From an uncultured Collinsella sp. (lineage in GTDB: Bacteria > Actinomycetota > Coriobacteriia > Coriobacteriales > Coriobacteriaceae), in contig UQPY01000018.1 in the NCBI GenBank assembly GCA_900542965.1, positions 1-35,341 of the forward strand: DNA of 35,341 nt, given 5' to 3'. The notes beneath the pieces were generated by a model. It saw only the letters and a list, made by a program, of their open reading frames with translations, was not told the origin of the DNA and did no database searches. A program made the position numbers and the translations under genes. Below are positions 7,872 to 15,630 of the stretch, piece after piece; position 1 is the first letter of the stretch, and each line of letters starts with the position of its first letter.

Positions 7872-9467
7872 ATGGAGACGAACGTTATCTGGCGCAACGC
7901 CCGCGCGGCCGTGATCGAGCTTGACGACGGCGGCTACTTTACCTGTGCCGATACGTGGGAGATCTTTGTCAACGACGAGCCCGCTGGTACCACGAATACG
8001 GTCGAGACCTATGTCGACGGCCTGACCCCCGGCAAGCGCAACCTGGTTCGTTTTGTTTGTGGCGAGCGTGAGCTGAGCGTAGGTGTCACCACGCCGGCTG
8101 AGCCCTTTACCATCAACGTTCGCGACTGTGGCGCCAAGGGTGATGCCGAGCACGACGACACCACCAACATCCAGGCTGCCATCATGGCCTGCCCCAAGGG
8201 CGGCCGCGTGCTGATCCCCGCCGGTAGTTATCGCATCAAGTCCCTCTTCCTTAAGAGCAATATCAACATCGAGCTCGCCGAGGGAGCGGTGCTGCTGGCC
8301 CGCCACGATCGTGCCGCGCTTGCCTACATTCCGGGAACGGTCACGGGCAACGAGGGTGCCGGGTATGCCGGCACCGATATGCTGCCCCTGGGCCGCTGGG
8401 AGGGCGAGAGTTTCTCGACCTACTGTTCTACCTTTACGGGTCTGGGCGTGCACGACGTGTGCATCTATGGTCGCGGCGCGATTGACGGTCAGACCGATTT
8501 TGCCGAGGACAACTGGTGGAACAAGGACTTTAAGAATATCTTCCGTCCCGAAGAGGGCCGCGAGGTCGCCCGTCCGCGCATGATCTTCCTGTCCGAGTGC
8601 GAGAACGTGAGCCTGGCCGGCTTCACCGTTCGCAACAGCCCAGCGTGGAACATCCACCCCATTCTGTGCGAGCACGTCGATGCGCTCTGCCTGTCCATAG
8701 AGGGCCCCAAGAACTCCCACAACACCGACGGCTTCGACCCCGAGAGCTGCGGCTTTGTCCGCATCCTGGGCTGCCAGTTCTCGGTGGGCGACGACTGCAT
8801 CGCCATCAAGAGCGGCAAGCTGGGCATTGAGCCCGAGCTTCGCCCCGCAACGCACGACGTGCTGATCTCGCACTGCTACATGCACGATGGCCATGGTGCC
8901 GTGGTTCTGGGTTCCGAGGCCGCCGGCGGCATCAAGGACCTTACCGTGAGCAAGTGTCTGTTCGAGCGCACCGACCGCGGCCTGCGCGTCAAGACCCGTC
9001 GCGGTCGCGGCAAGGACGCCGTCAACGAGGGCATCACCTTCGAGCACATTCGCATGGACGAGGTGCTCACACCCTTCGTGGTCAACTCGTTCTACTTCTG
9101 CGATAAGGACGGCAAGACCGACTACGTCCAGAACCGCGAGGCACTGCCCGTCGATGATCGCACGCCCGGCTTTGGTGCCACGACGTTCCGCGATATCGAG
9201 GCCACCAACTGCCATGCCGCCGTGGCCTACATCACGGGCCTGCCCGAGAGCAAGGTAACGCGCCTGACGTTCCAGGATGTCCACGTGACCTTCGCGGAGG
9301 ATGCCGAGCCCTTTGTCCCGGCCATGGCCTGCGGCGTTGAGCCCATGGTGCGCCAGGGCATCATCGCGCAAAACGTCAAGGTGCTCGACCTGCAAAATGT
9401 GGTTGTTGAGGGCCAGGACGGCGAGGAACTGCAACTCCAAAACGTTGACAAGATCGTCCGTTCCTAA
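7872..9467 (+). CDS. GH28 polygalacturonase-type glycoside hydrolase, probably intracellular exo-galacturonidase
   Basis: GH28 enzymes hydrolyse alpha-1,4-galacturonic acid bonds with inversion. In this 531-residue protein all four family signatures are visible: NTDG (about 284-287), GDD (306-308), GHG (about 340-342) and RVK (372-374). They sit in a right-handed beta-helix preceded by an ~80-residue beta-sandwich-like N-terminal domain (TGT/NTVETYVDGLTPGKR). No signal peptide is present, which points to the cytoplasm and to oligomers as substrate. Rhamnogalacturonan or xylogalacturonan activity is possible within GH28. A TTG start at 7857 is possible, but ATG 7872 has GAGGGAG close upstream. 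It heads a run of esterase genes reaching 13281. Confidence 0.92.
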   Translation: METNVIWRNARAAVIELDDGGYFTCADTWEIFVNDEPAGTTNTVETYVDGLTPGKRNLVRFVCGERELSVGVTTPAEPFTINVRDCGAKGDAEHDDTTNIQAAIMACPKGGRVLIPAGSYRIKSLFLKSNINIELAEGAVLLARHDRAALAYIPGTVTGNEGAGYAGTDMLPLGRWEGESFSTYCSTFTGLGVHDVCIYGRGAIDGQTDFAEDNWWNKDFKNIFRPEEGREVARPRMIFLSECENVSLAGFTVRNSPAWNIHPILCEHVDALCLSIEGPKNSHNTDGFDPESCGFVRILGCQFSVGDDCIAIKSGKLGIEPELRPATHDVLISHCYMHDGHGAVVLGSEAAGGIKDLTVSKCLFERTDRGLRVKTRRGRGKDAVNEGITFEHIRMDEVLTPFVVNSFYFCDKDGKTDYVQNREALPVDDRTPGFGATTFRDIEATNCHAAVAYITGLPESKVTRLTFQDVHVTFAEDAEPFVPAMACGVEPMVRQGIIAQNVKVLDLQNVVVEGQDGEELQLQNVDKIVRS

Positions 9468-9483
9468 CCCGGATTGATGACCA

Positions 9484-9520
9484 GGGCTGCATTGTCGGAT
9501 AGGCCGGCAATGCAGCCCTT
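9484..9520 (+). other. Strong hairpin with a very short T-tail
   Basis: A 15-bp stem (9484-9498/9504-9518, one U-G pair) has a 5-base loop, followed only by TT. It lies between the GH28 gene and the esterase genes and may be an attenuating or protective element rather than a full terminator. Confidence 0.55.
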
Positions 9521-9571
9521 ATGCGATGCGGCCGCGTGCGCTGCGCAACGCATTATGGCGAAAGGGAATTC

Positions 9572-10381
9572 ATGCTCAATAAAACGATTCCTGTCGGGGT
9601 CGATGGCTCGTCTGCCACGATTACGTCTTATGCTTTTGCCCCGACCGAAGATGCTTATGATTTAAAACCGCTGCCTGCAGTTGTGATCGTGCCGGGAGGC
9701 GGCTACGATCACGTTTCGCCTCGCGAGGGCGAGCCGGTGGCGCTCCGTTTGTTGGCGATGGGCTACCAGGCATTTGTGCTGAACTATTCGGTCGCTCCGG
9801 CTGTGTATCCGCTGGCGTTGCAGGAGCTTGCGCGAGCGGTCGATATCGTCCGAGGCCATGCGGCGGAGTTCTGTGTCGATCCCGACCGGATTACGGTCAT
9901 GGGTTTTTCGGCCGGCGGGCATTTGGTTGGCCTGCTTGGGGCGCTTTGGAACCAGCCCTGGCTTGCAGAGTCGATCGCGGCATCGCCTGAGTCGATTCGA
10001 CCCGATGCGCTTTGCTTGGGTTATCCGGTTGTGAGCTCGGGAGCCTATGCCCATCGTGGTTCGTTTGAACACCTAACGGGTGCCGATGACGCTTTGGCTC
10101 AAAAGTTGTCGGTCGAGAACATGGTGAGCGAGGGCTTTCCCCGAACGTTTTTATGGCATACCGCCGAGGACAAATCGGTGCCGGTCCAAAACAGCCTCTT
10201 GCTTGCGCAGGCGCTTGCCGACCACGGGATTGGCTTTAGCCTGCATGTCTTTCCCCATGGAAAGCATGGGGCATCGCTTGCCACGGTCCAAACGGCTTTT
10301 AAGGGCTGTGCCGAGCATATTCAGCCGCAGGCTCAGGGCTGGCCTGAGCAGTTCGCTGCCTGGGAGCGTGATGGTCGATGA
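9572..10381 (+). CDS. Alpha/beta-hydrolase esterase (acetyl esterase/lipase-like)
   Basis: This 269-residue alpha/beta-hydrolase has an oxyanion-loop motif VIVPGGGYDHVSPREGEP near residue 37, as in BD-FAE/acetyl-xylan esterase relatives. The nucleophile elbow is GFSAGGH near residue 113, and a late HGKHG supplies the histidine. It lacks a signal peptide. ATG 9572 is preferred to an upstream in-frame start at 9521 because AAAGGGAA precedes it. Its stop overlaps the start of the next gene (ATGA at 10378-10381), so the two proteins are probably co-translated. In context it probably removes acetyl or other ester groups from pectic oligosaccharides, but the precise ester bond cannot be read from sequence. 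Confidence 0.82.
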   Translation: MLNKTIPVGVDGSSATITSYAFAPTEDAYDLKPLPAVVIVPGGGYDHVSPREGEPVALRLLAMGYQAFVLNYSVAPAVYPLALQELARAVDIVRGHAAEFCVDPDRITVMGFSAGGHLVGLLGALWNQPWLAESIAASPESIRPDALCLGYPVVSSGAYAHRGSFEHLTGADDALAQKLSVENMVSEGFPRTFLWHTAEDKSVPVQNSLLLAQALADHGIGFSLHVFPHGKHGASLATVQTAFKGCAEHIQPQAQGWPEQFAAWERDGR

Positions 10382-12543
10382 GCGAAAACATCCATACGCT
10401 GCGCGTTTCGAGAACTGCTGCAGGAGCGTATCCAACGATTTCCGAAGCCTTGGAGGCAGCCGATCAGCTCTATTCGGATACTGAGCGGCCGGTGACGATT
10501 CATGTCGATCCGGGCGAGTATTGCGAGCGGGTCGAGATTCGTCGGCCGCATGTGACGCTGGTGGGCGAGACGGCTGACAGCGTGCGCATCGTGGGCAGCC
10601 TGGGTGCGAAGATGCCCTCGAAGGATGGTTCGGGTGTCGACGGTACGCTCGGCACGTTTAGGACCTATACCGTTTTGGTCGATGCTGATGACGTGCGGCT
10701 CGAGAACCTCACGATCGTCAACGATGCCGGAGACGGTCGCGAGGTGGGGCAGGCGATTGCCCTGTACGCCGACGGCGACCGTTTGGTGGTCGACGCCTGT
10801 TGCATTACGGGGCGCCAAGACACGCTGTTTTTGGGCCCGTTGCCCCCGCGCGAAGTCAAACCGGGCGGATTCATTGGGCCCAAGCAGTTTGCGCCGCGTC
10901 GGGTGGGCCGTCAGTATTTCCGACGCTGCCGGATTGAGGGCGATGTCGACTTTATCTTTGGCGGCGCGTGTGCCTATTTTGAGGGGTGCGAGATCCGCTC
11001 GCTCAACCGCAATATGGACGTGAACGGTTACGTGACGGCGGCATCGACGCCTGAGGGAGAGCCATATGGCTTCGTGTTCCACGGCTGCTCGTTTACAGCC
11101 GCGCAAGATGTGGCACCGGATTCGGTCTATTTGGGTCGTCCTTGGCGTGAGTGGGCCCAGACCGTGCTGATCGATTGCTGGCTGGGACAGCATATCAAGC
11201 GCGAAGGTTGGTGGGATTGGGCTAAGCCAGCGGCGCACGAGAGGGCGCACTACGCTGGTGCAAGCCTACATGGCCCGGCGAATGATGCCGAAAACTGGGC
11301 GCCATGGGCGCACGAGCTCGATGCGACAGCCACTACCCGATACGCCCGCGAACAGGTGCTTTCCGGTGCGGACGGCTGGGACCCCGAAGGTGGCCCGGGC
11401 GACGCTGCGGAGACCGACAGTCTTTCCGATAACGGTCGCACGGTGCATATCGACACCTATTACGAAGACGAACTGGCATTTCGTGAGCGCCTTAAGCGTG
11501 AGGGCCGCTCCGCCGCATTTAAGGGCACGACGCCCGAAGACTTTGAGGCATGGCAGATTGCGACGAGGGTTCGGCTGTTTGACCTGTTGGGCCTATCGAT
11601 TATGGATCGCGTGTCGATTGAGGCGCGCGAACTCGATCGGGTGCAGATTGCCGGCGGTATCGTGCGCACCCATGCGATGCTGCAGGTGGAGCGCGACGTT
11701 TGGATGCCGTTCTACCTGCTCGAGCCGCAGTCGCCTAAGCTCGATGCGCGCGGCCGCAAGTGTTGCTATATCTGCCCGCATGGCCATCAGGGAGCAGGCG
11801 CCGCAAGTGTTGCGGGCGTGACGGGCGTGCCGGCGGTCGATGATGCCGTGCGTAAGTTCAATTACGACTACGGTCTGCGTTTGGCACGCATGGGTTACGT
11901 GACCGTCTGCCCCGACGCGCGCGGCTGGGGATACCGTCGTGACTGGAAGGGTCAGGGCGATGACGAGAACAGCTACCTGCGCGGTACGTGCCTGAATCAG
12001 GCACGTATGGCCGAGCCACTGGGTCTTACGGTCGCGGGCCTCAACGTCTGGGACAACATGCGCTTGATCGATTACTTGGAGGCGCGCGGCGACATTGCCA
12101 TGGATGACCTGGGTTGCTTTGGTTTTTCGGGTGGCGGCTACATGACGTTGTACCTGGCCGCACTCGACCCGCGTGTGCGCAAGGCGTTTGTCTCGGGCTA
12201 TCTGTACGGTGTCGACGATTCGCTGCTGCATCTCAATGGCAATTGCAGCTGCAACTACACACCCGGACTTTGGCGCTTACTCGACATGGGCGATATTGCC
12301 TCGCTCATCGCGCCGCATCCGCTGCTGGTGCAAAGCTGCGAAGAGGATCATCTGAACGGTTCGCGCGGGCTGAAAAATGTTGACGAGCAGCTCGAGATCG
12401 TGCGCGATGCCTACAAGTTGCTGGGTCGCAGAGATGGCCTGCGGCACGAGGTGTGTCCGGGTGAACACCATTTGGGCGTGGCACATCTTGCCGAGGATAT
12501 CGAATGGCTCGATTCGCACGTTGCGGAATGCGCCCGTGCATAG
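10378..12543 (+). CDS. Bifunctional protein: pectin methylesterase (CE8) fused to an alpha/beta-hydrolase esterase
   Basis: The 721-residue product has two catalytic units. The N-terminal ~320 residues form a pectinesterase beta-helix with GQA (Q125), GRQDTLF (Q147, D148), DFIFGG (D191) and LGRPW (R254, W256), matching the catalytic Gln, Gln-Asp, Asp and Arg-x-Trp set of CE8. An insertion of about 20 residues separates the GRQDT and DFIFG motifs. The C-terminal ~350 residues form an alpha/beta-hydrolase like large acetyl-xylan-esterase/dienelactone-hydrolase relatives: PHGHQ near 467, GFSGGG near 581 (nucleophile Ser), an acidic CEED segment near 653 and GEHHLG near 695. No signal peptide is seen. 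The start overlaps the upstream esterase stop by four bases. The protein probably de-methylates and de-acetylates imported pectic oligomers in the cytoplasm. The second activity is inferred. Confidence 0.88.
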   Translation: MSENIHTLRVSRTAAGAYPTISEALEAADQLYSDTERPVTIHVDPGEYCERVEIRRPHVTLVGETADSVRIVGSLGAKMPSKDGSGVDGTLGTFRTYTVLVDADDVRLENLTIVNDAGDGREVGQAIALYADGDRLVVDACCITGRQDTLFLGPLPPREVKPGGFIGPKQFAPRRVGRQYFRRCRIEGDVDFIFGGACAYFEGCEIRSLNRNMDVNGYVTAASTPEGEPYGFVFHGCSFTAAQDVAPDSVYLGRPWREWAQTVLIDCWLGQHIKREGWWDWAKPAAHERAHYAGASLHGPANDAENWAPWAHELDATATTRYAREQVLSGADGWDPEGGPGDAAETDSLSDNGRTVHIDTYYEDELAFRERLKREGRSAAFKGTTPEDFEAWQIATRVRLFDLLGLSIMDRVSIEARELDRVQIAGGIVRTHAMLQVERDVWMPFYLLEPQSPKLDARGRKCCYICPHGHQGAGAASVAGVTGVPAVDDAVRKFNYDYGLRLARMGYVTVCPDARGWGYRRDWKGQGDDENSYLRGTCLNQARMAEPLGLTVAGLNVWDNMRLIDYLEARGDIAMDDLGCFGFSGGGYMTLYLAALDPRVRKAFVSGYLYGVDDSLLHLNGNCSCNYTPGLWRLLDMGDIASLIAPHPLLVQSCEEDHLNGSRGLKNVDEQLEIVRDAYKLLGRRDGLRHEVCPGEHHLGVAHLAEDIEWLDSHVAECARA

Positions 12544-12612
12544 CCCCTCGGCATGCTGCGAAGAAACGGTACGTTCCTGTATGACCGCCGATGGGCGGAT
12601 GAGGAGAAGATT

Positions 12613-13281
12613 ATGGAAACGAAGAGTTTGAGTGAATCGACCATTTGCTGCTTTGGCGACTCAACGACCTGGGGCGACAACGGCTGCGGTGGGGGAGGCA
12701 ACGACATCTCGTGGACCTCGCATCTGGGCACGCTGCTGGGAGGCGCGGTCGTCGAGAACTTTGGCATCAAGGGTTCGCGTATCGCCATCAAGGCCGACCG
12801 CAGCGATTCGTTTGTCGAGCGCCTGGACGGCATCGGCAATGCGGCTGATATCTACATCGTCTTTGGCGGCGTCAACGACTTTAGCCGCAACGTGCCGCTT
12901 GGCGAGTTGGGCAGTACCGATGTGCACGAGTTCTATGGTGCACTCGATTACCTGATCCGCACCATCACGGCGCGTTCGCCCCAGGCAAAGCTTGTGTTTA
13001 TGACGCCGTGCAAGACGAGCGGTAAGCACGAGAAGGATATCCCGGCAAGCGATGAGCTCAATCACCTGGGGTTGACGCAGGTCGCCTACGTAAAGGCGAT
13101 GCTCGAGGTCTGTGACCGCTACTCCGTTCCGGTGATTGACCTGTATGCGCAAAGTGGCATCAGCCCGTTTTTGCCAGAGCACCGCGAGCTCTATATGCCG
13201 GACGGTCTGCATTACAGTCCTGCCGGCTATGAGCGCCTGGCGCATCGCATCGCCGCGGGTCTCACCGCCGTTTGCCGCTAA
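12613..13281 (+). CDS. SGNH/GDSL-family esterase, rhamnogalacturonan-acetylesterase-like
   Basis: This 222-residue SGNH hydrolase carries block I as CFGDST at residues 12-17 (nucleophile Ser in GDST, the variant found in rhamnogalacturonan acetylesterases), block III GGVNDF near residue 80 and block V DGLHYSPAG near residue 196 (Asp and His of the triad). No secretion signal is present. The frame opens earlier at 12553, but ATG 12613 has GAGGAGAAG directly upstream and gives the normal start of the fold. It closes the GH28-esterase run, 69 bases after the pectin methylesterase fusion. Deacetylation of pectic oligosaccharides is the likely job; other SGNH esterase activities cannot be excluded. 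Confidence 0.85.
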   Translation: METKSLSESTICCFGDSTTWGDNGCGGGGNDISWTSHLGTLLGGAVVENFGIKGSRIAIKADRSDSFVERLDGIGNAADIYIVFGGVNDFSRNVPLGELGSTDVHEFYGALDYLIRTITARSPQAKLVFMTPCKTSGKHEKDIPASDELNHLGLTQVAYVKAMLEVCDRYSVPVIDLYAQSGISPFLPEHRELYMPDGLHYSPAGYERLAHRIAAGLTAVCR

Positions 13282-13296
13282 AAGTCTGCCGTTTGC

Positions 13297-13332
13297 GGGG
13301 AATATAGGGTTAACGTTCACCCTATATTCCCC
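13297..13332. promoter_or_regulatory. 36-bp palindrome containing operator 1 of the GH105 gene
   Basis: Arms 13297-13309 and 13320-13332 are exact inverted copies, and the operator core AACGTT (13312-13317) sits at the exact centre; 17 of 18 pairs match. TTCACC at 13316-13321 could be the -35 for TACACT (13341-13346). As RNA it would form a hairpin at the end of the upstream operon. Confidence 0.75.
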
Positions 13333-13348
13333 GTTCGCGTTACACTAG

Positions 13349-13363
13349 GGGTAACGTTCACCT
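13349..13363. promoter_or_regulatory. LacI-type operator 2 of the GH105 gene
   Basis: GGTAACGTTCACCT has an exact right half and is centred 41 bp after operator 1, just downstream of the -10 candidate. An alternative ATG at 13371 would lie almost on it. Confidence 0.7.
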
Positions 13364-13388
13364 ATCGTTTATGTCAGAGGGGACAGCA

Positions 13389-14627
13389 ATGGGTTGCAAT
13401 CAAATCCTGGACCGTTATATCGAGCAGTTGATCGAAACCTCTACGCCGCAGGCGCCGGCTTGGAATATCGAAAAGATTCGCGCCGGCAAGGAGAACACCT
13501 GGAACTATATCGACGGCTGCATGATCAAGGCGCTCATCGAGCTGTACGAGATCACGGGTGAGCAGCGCTACCTGACCTTTGCCGATGACTACATCGATTT
13601 CTTTGTCCAGGACGACGGTACCATCAAGCATTACAACCCGCAGGATTACAACCTCGATAACGTCAATGCGGGCAAGACCCTCTACAAGCTGTATGACCTG
13701 GTGGGCAAGCCCAAGTACCGTGCCGCCATGGACACCATCTACCGCCAGCTCGAGACCCAGCCGCGCACCAAAGAAGGCGTGTTTTGGCACAAGGCCGTCT
13801 ATCCCAACCAGATCTGGCTCGATGGCATGTATATGGCCCAGCCGTTCTACATGCAGTACGAGCTGAGCTTCCACAACCGTCGTGCCTGCTCGGACAGCTT
13901 CCATATGTTCCAGGTCGTGCATGACCTGATGCGCAACCCCCTCAACGGTCTGTACTATCACGCTTACGACGCGAGCCGCAAACAGTTCTGGTGCGACCCG
14001 GTCACCGGCCTTTCGGCTAACTTCTGGCTGCGCGCCGAGGGCTGGTTTGCCATGGCACTCATCGATACCTGGGAGCTCATGCCGCCTTCGATGTCAGCCG
14101 AGAAGGACGAGATTCGCAAGATGTTCCACGACCTGATCGACGCCATGCTGCCGTATCAGGACGAGAAGACCGGCATGTGGCATCAGGTCATCAACCTGCC
14201 CAACATCGCCCCCAACTATCTGGAGGAGAGCGGTAGCGCCATCTTTGCCAATGCCATCATGAAGGGCGTGCGCTTGGGCGTGCTGGGCGAGCGTTATTAC
14301 CAGTATGGTCGTCGTGCCTTCGACGGCATCTGCGAGACCTGCCTGTCCGAGCATGATGGACAGCTGGCGCTCGACAACATCTGCCTGGTTGCGGGCCTGG
14401 GCAACACCACGCACCGCGAGGGTACCTTTGGCTACTACATGAGCGAGCCCATCGTCAAAAACGACGCGAAGGGCGTGGCGCCGCTGGTGCTGGCCTATAT
14501 CGAGACCATGCACCACGACAAGCTGGCCGGCAAGCGCGACCCGCTGGCCCCTTCGGGCGTGTGCTCCATCGAGGACCCATTTGGCGGATACACCCCGGGC
14601 ATCAACGCTTGCAAGGGATGTGAATAG
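13389..14627 (+). CDS. GH105 unsaturated galacturonyl/rhamnogalacturonyl hydrolase
   Basis: GH105 (YteR-like) enzymes release 4,5-unsaturated galacturonate from the non-reducing end of oligosaccharides made by pectate or rhamnogalacturonan lyases. The 412-residue protein fits the (alpha/alpha)6 barrel family. Visible hallmarks are WNYIDGCMIKAL near residue 32, HYNPQDYNLDNVNAGKTL near 84, a WLDGMYMAQPF segment near 145 (catalytic Asp region), GLSANFWLRAEGWFAMAL near 207 and MWHQVINLPN near 260. No signal peptide is present. ATG 13389 has AGAGGGGAC at the right distance and is preferred to the ATG at 13371. It is the first gene of a pair with the isomerase. The product would feed the isomerase/dehydrogenase pair encoded at 28509-30192. 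Confidence 0.92.
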   Translation: MGCNQILDRYIEQLIETSTPQAPAWNIEKIRAGKENTWNYIDGCMIKALIELYEITGEQRYLTFADDYIDFFVQDDGTIKHYNPQDYNLDNVNAGKTLYKLYDLVGKPKYRAAMDTIYRQLETQPRTKEGVFWHKAVYPNQIWLDGMYMAQPFYMQYELSFHNRRACSDSFHMFQVVHDLMRNPLNGLYYHAYDASRKQFWCDPVTGLSANFWLRAEGWFAMALIDTWELMPPSMSAEKDEIRKMFHDLIDAMLPYQDEKTGMWHQVINLPNIAPNYLEESGSAIFANAIMKGVRLGVLGERYYQYGRRAFDGICETCLSEHDGQLALDNICLVAGLGNTTHREGTFGYYMSEPIVKNDAKGVAPLVLAYIETMHHDKLAGKRDPLAPSGVCSIEDPFGGYTPGINACKGCE

Positions 14628-14628
14628 C

Positions 14629-15534
14629 GTGGGAGCCATTACTCCGGGCGTGCGCCTGCACGACCTTCCGCAGGGAACGGTCGAGGAGCGCATTCGCATG
14701 GCGGGCGAGCTGGGCTTTTCGTGCATCCAGCTGCCGAGCAAGGTGCTCTATAAGTCGATGGGCATCAACCGTTTGGGCCTTACGCGCGAGCTTGCCGACC
14801 ACCTTCGCGCGGTGCTCGACGAGGCGGGGGTTTCGGTTGCTGTGTTCGGTTGCTATAAAAACCTGGCGACCCCCGATCGCCAACAGCTTATGGACAACTT
14901 TGCCGAGTACGAGGCATGCCTGAATTTTGCCAAGATGCTCGGCGGTTGCCCGGTGGGTACCGAGACCGGTCGTCCCAATGTGCAGAACGCCGTGGCGGAC
15001 GACCGCATGACCGACGAGGCACTCGATGCGTTTGTCGAGGCTCTCAAATATGTCTGCACGCGCGCCGAGGCCATGGGCGGGCAGATTTTGATCGAGCCCG
15101 GCTGGAACGAGACGGTTAACACGCCCCAGCGTTGCCGCGAGGTGCTCGAGCGTGTGCCGAGCTCGGCGCTCGGCGTGATTTACGACCCGGTGTCGCTGCT
15201 GCACCCCAGCGTTGTCGGTGAGGCGCAGGAGATTACGTCGCACATGCTCTATCTGTGTGGCAGCAAGGTTCGCGTGCTGCATGCCAAGGACTACGAAGTC
15301 GTGGATAACGAGGATGAGGCCGGCTGGTGTGACGGCACGGGCTCGCGTCTGGTGTGCCATGGCGTGGGCGAGACGGGTCGCTACGACTTTGAGCCCGTCG
15401 TTGCCTGGGCCGCTGCCGCCTGCCCGGGCATTCCGTGTGTGGTCGAGAACAGCGTGCCGGCGACGGCAGCCGGCTGCTTGACGACGCTCGAGCGTATGTC
15501 TGCTCGTTGCGAAGGTGCGCATCGGGAGATGTAG
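14629..15534 (+). CDS. TIM-barrel sugar isomerase/epimerase (xylose-isomerase-like)
   Basis: This 301-residue protein belongs to the AP-endonuclease-2/xylose-isomerase-like TIM-barrel superfamily. Metal ligands can be read from LIEPGW (Glu), IYDPVSLLHPS (Asp), VLHAKDYE (His and Asp) and CVVENS (Glu). The exact substrate cannot be assigned; relatives act on keto sugars, inositol derivatives or uronates. A GTG at 14629 is chosen because AAGGGATG lies about 8-11 bases ahead. A GTG at 14620, overlapping the GH105 stop, is the alternative but is too close to that site. It is co-transcribed with GH105, suggesting that it acts on a sugar released from the pectic side of the oligomer, such as rhamnose or a branch pentose (inference). 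Confidence 0.78.
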   Translation: MGAITPGVRLHDLPQGTVEERIRMAGELGFSCIQLPSKVLYKSMGINRLGLTRELADHLRAVLDEAGVSVAVFGCYKNLATPDRQQLMDNFAEYEACLNFAKMLGGCPVGTETGRPNVQNAVADDRMTDEALDAFVEALKYVCTRAEAMGGQILIEPGWNETVNTPQRCREVLERVPSSALGVIYDPVSLLHPSVVGEAQEITSHMLYLCGSKVRVLHAKDYEVVDNEDEAGWCDGTGSRLVCHGVGETGRYDFEPVVAWAAAACPGIPCVVENSVPATAAGCLTTLERMSARCEGAHREM

Positions 15535-15630
15535 CGTGGCTGGCGGCCGCTACGGGCGGCCGTCTTGCCGGTACTGGGCAGCATCTGGAACTGCCCGTTA
15601 TTGTGTTGATGCGAATCAGAGGGGAATCGC

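Noticed and set aside
1187..9440. Long minus-strand open frames opposite uxaC, uxaB, the symporter and GH28 (500-580 codons each)
   Set aside because: They are antisense shadows of high-G+C coding frames. Their translations are low-complexity (Val, Leu, Gly, His rich), match no family, and conflict with well-recognised + strand genes.
15535..15630. GC-rich CGGCCGC/GCGGCCG sequence as a terminator after the isomerase gene
   Set aside because: The stem is short and ambiguous and no T-run follows.
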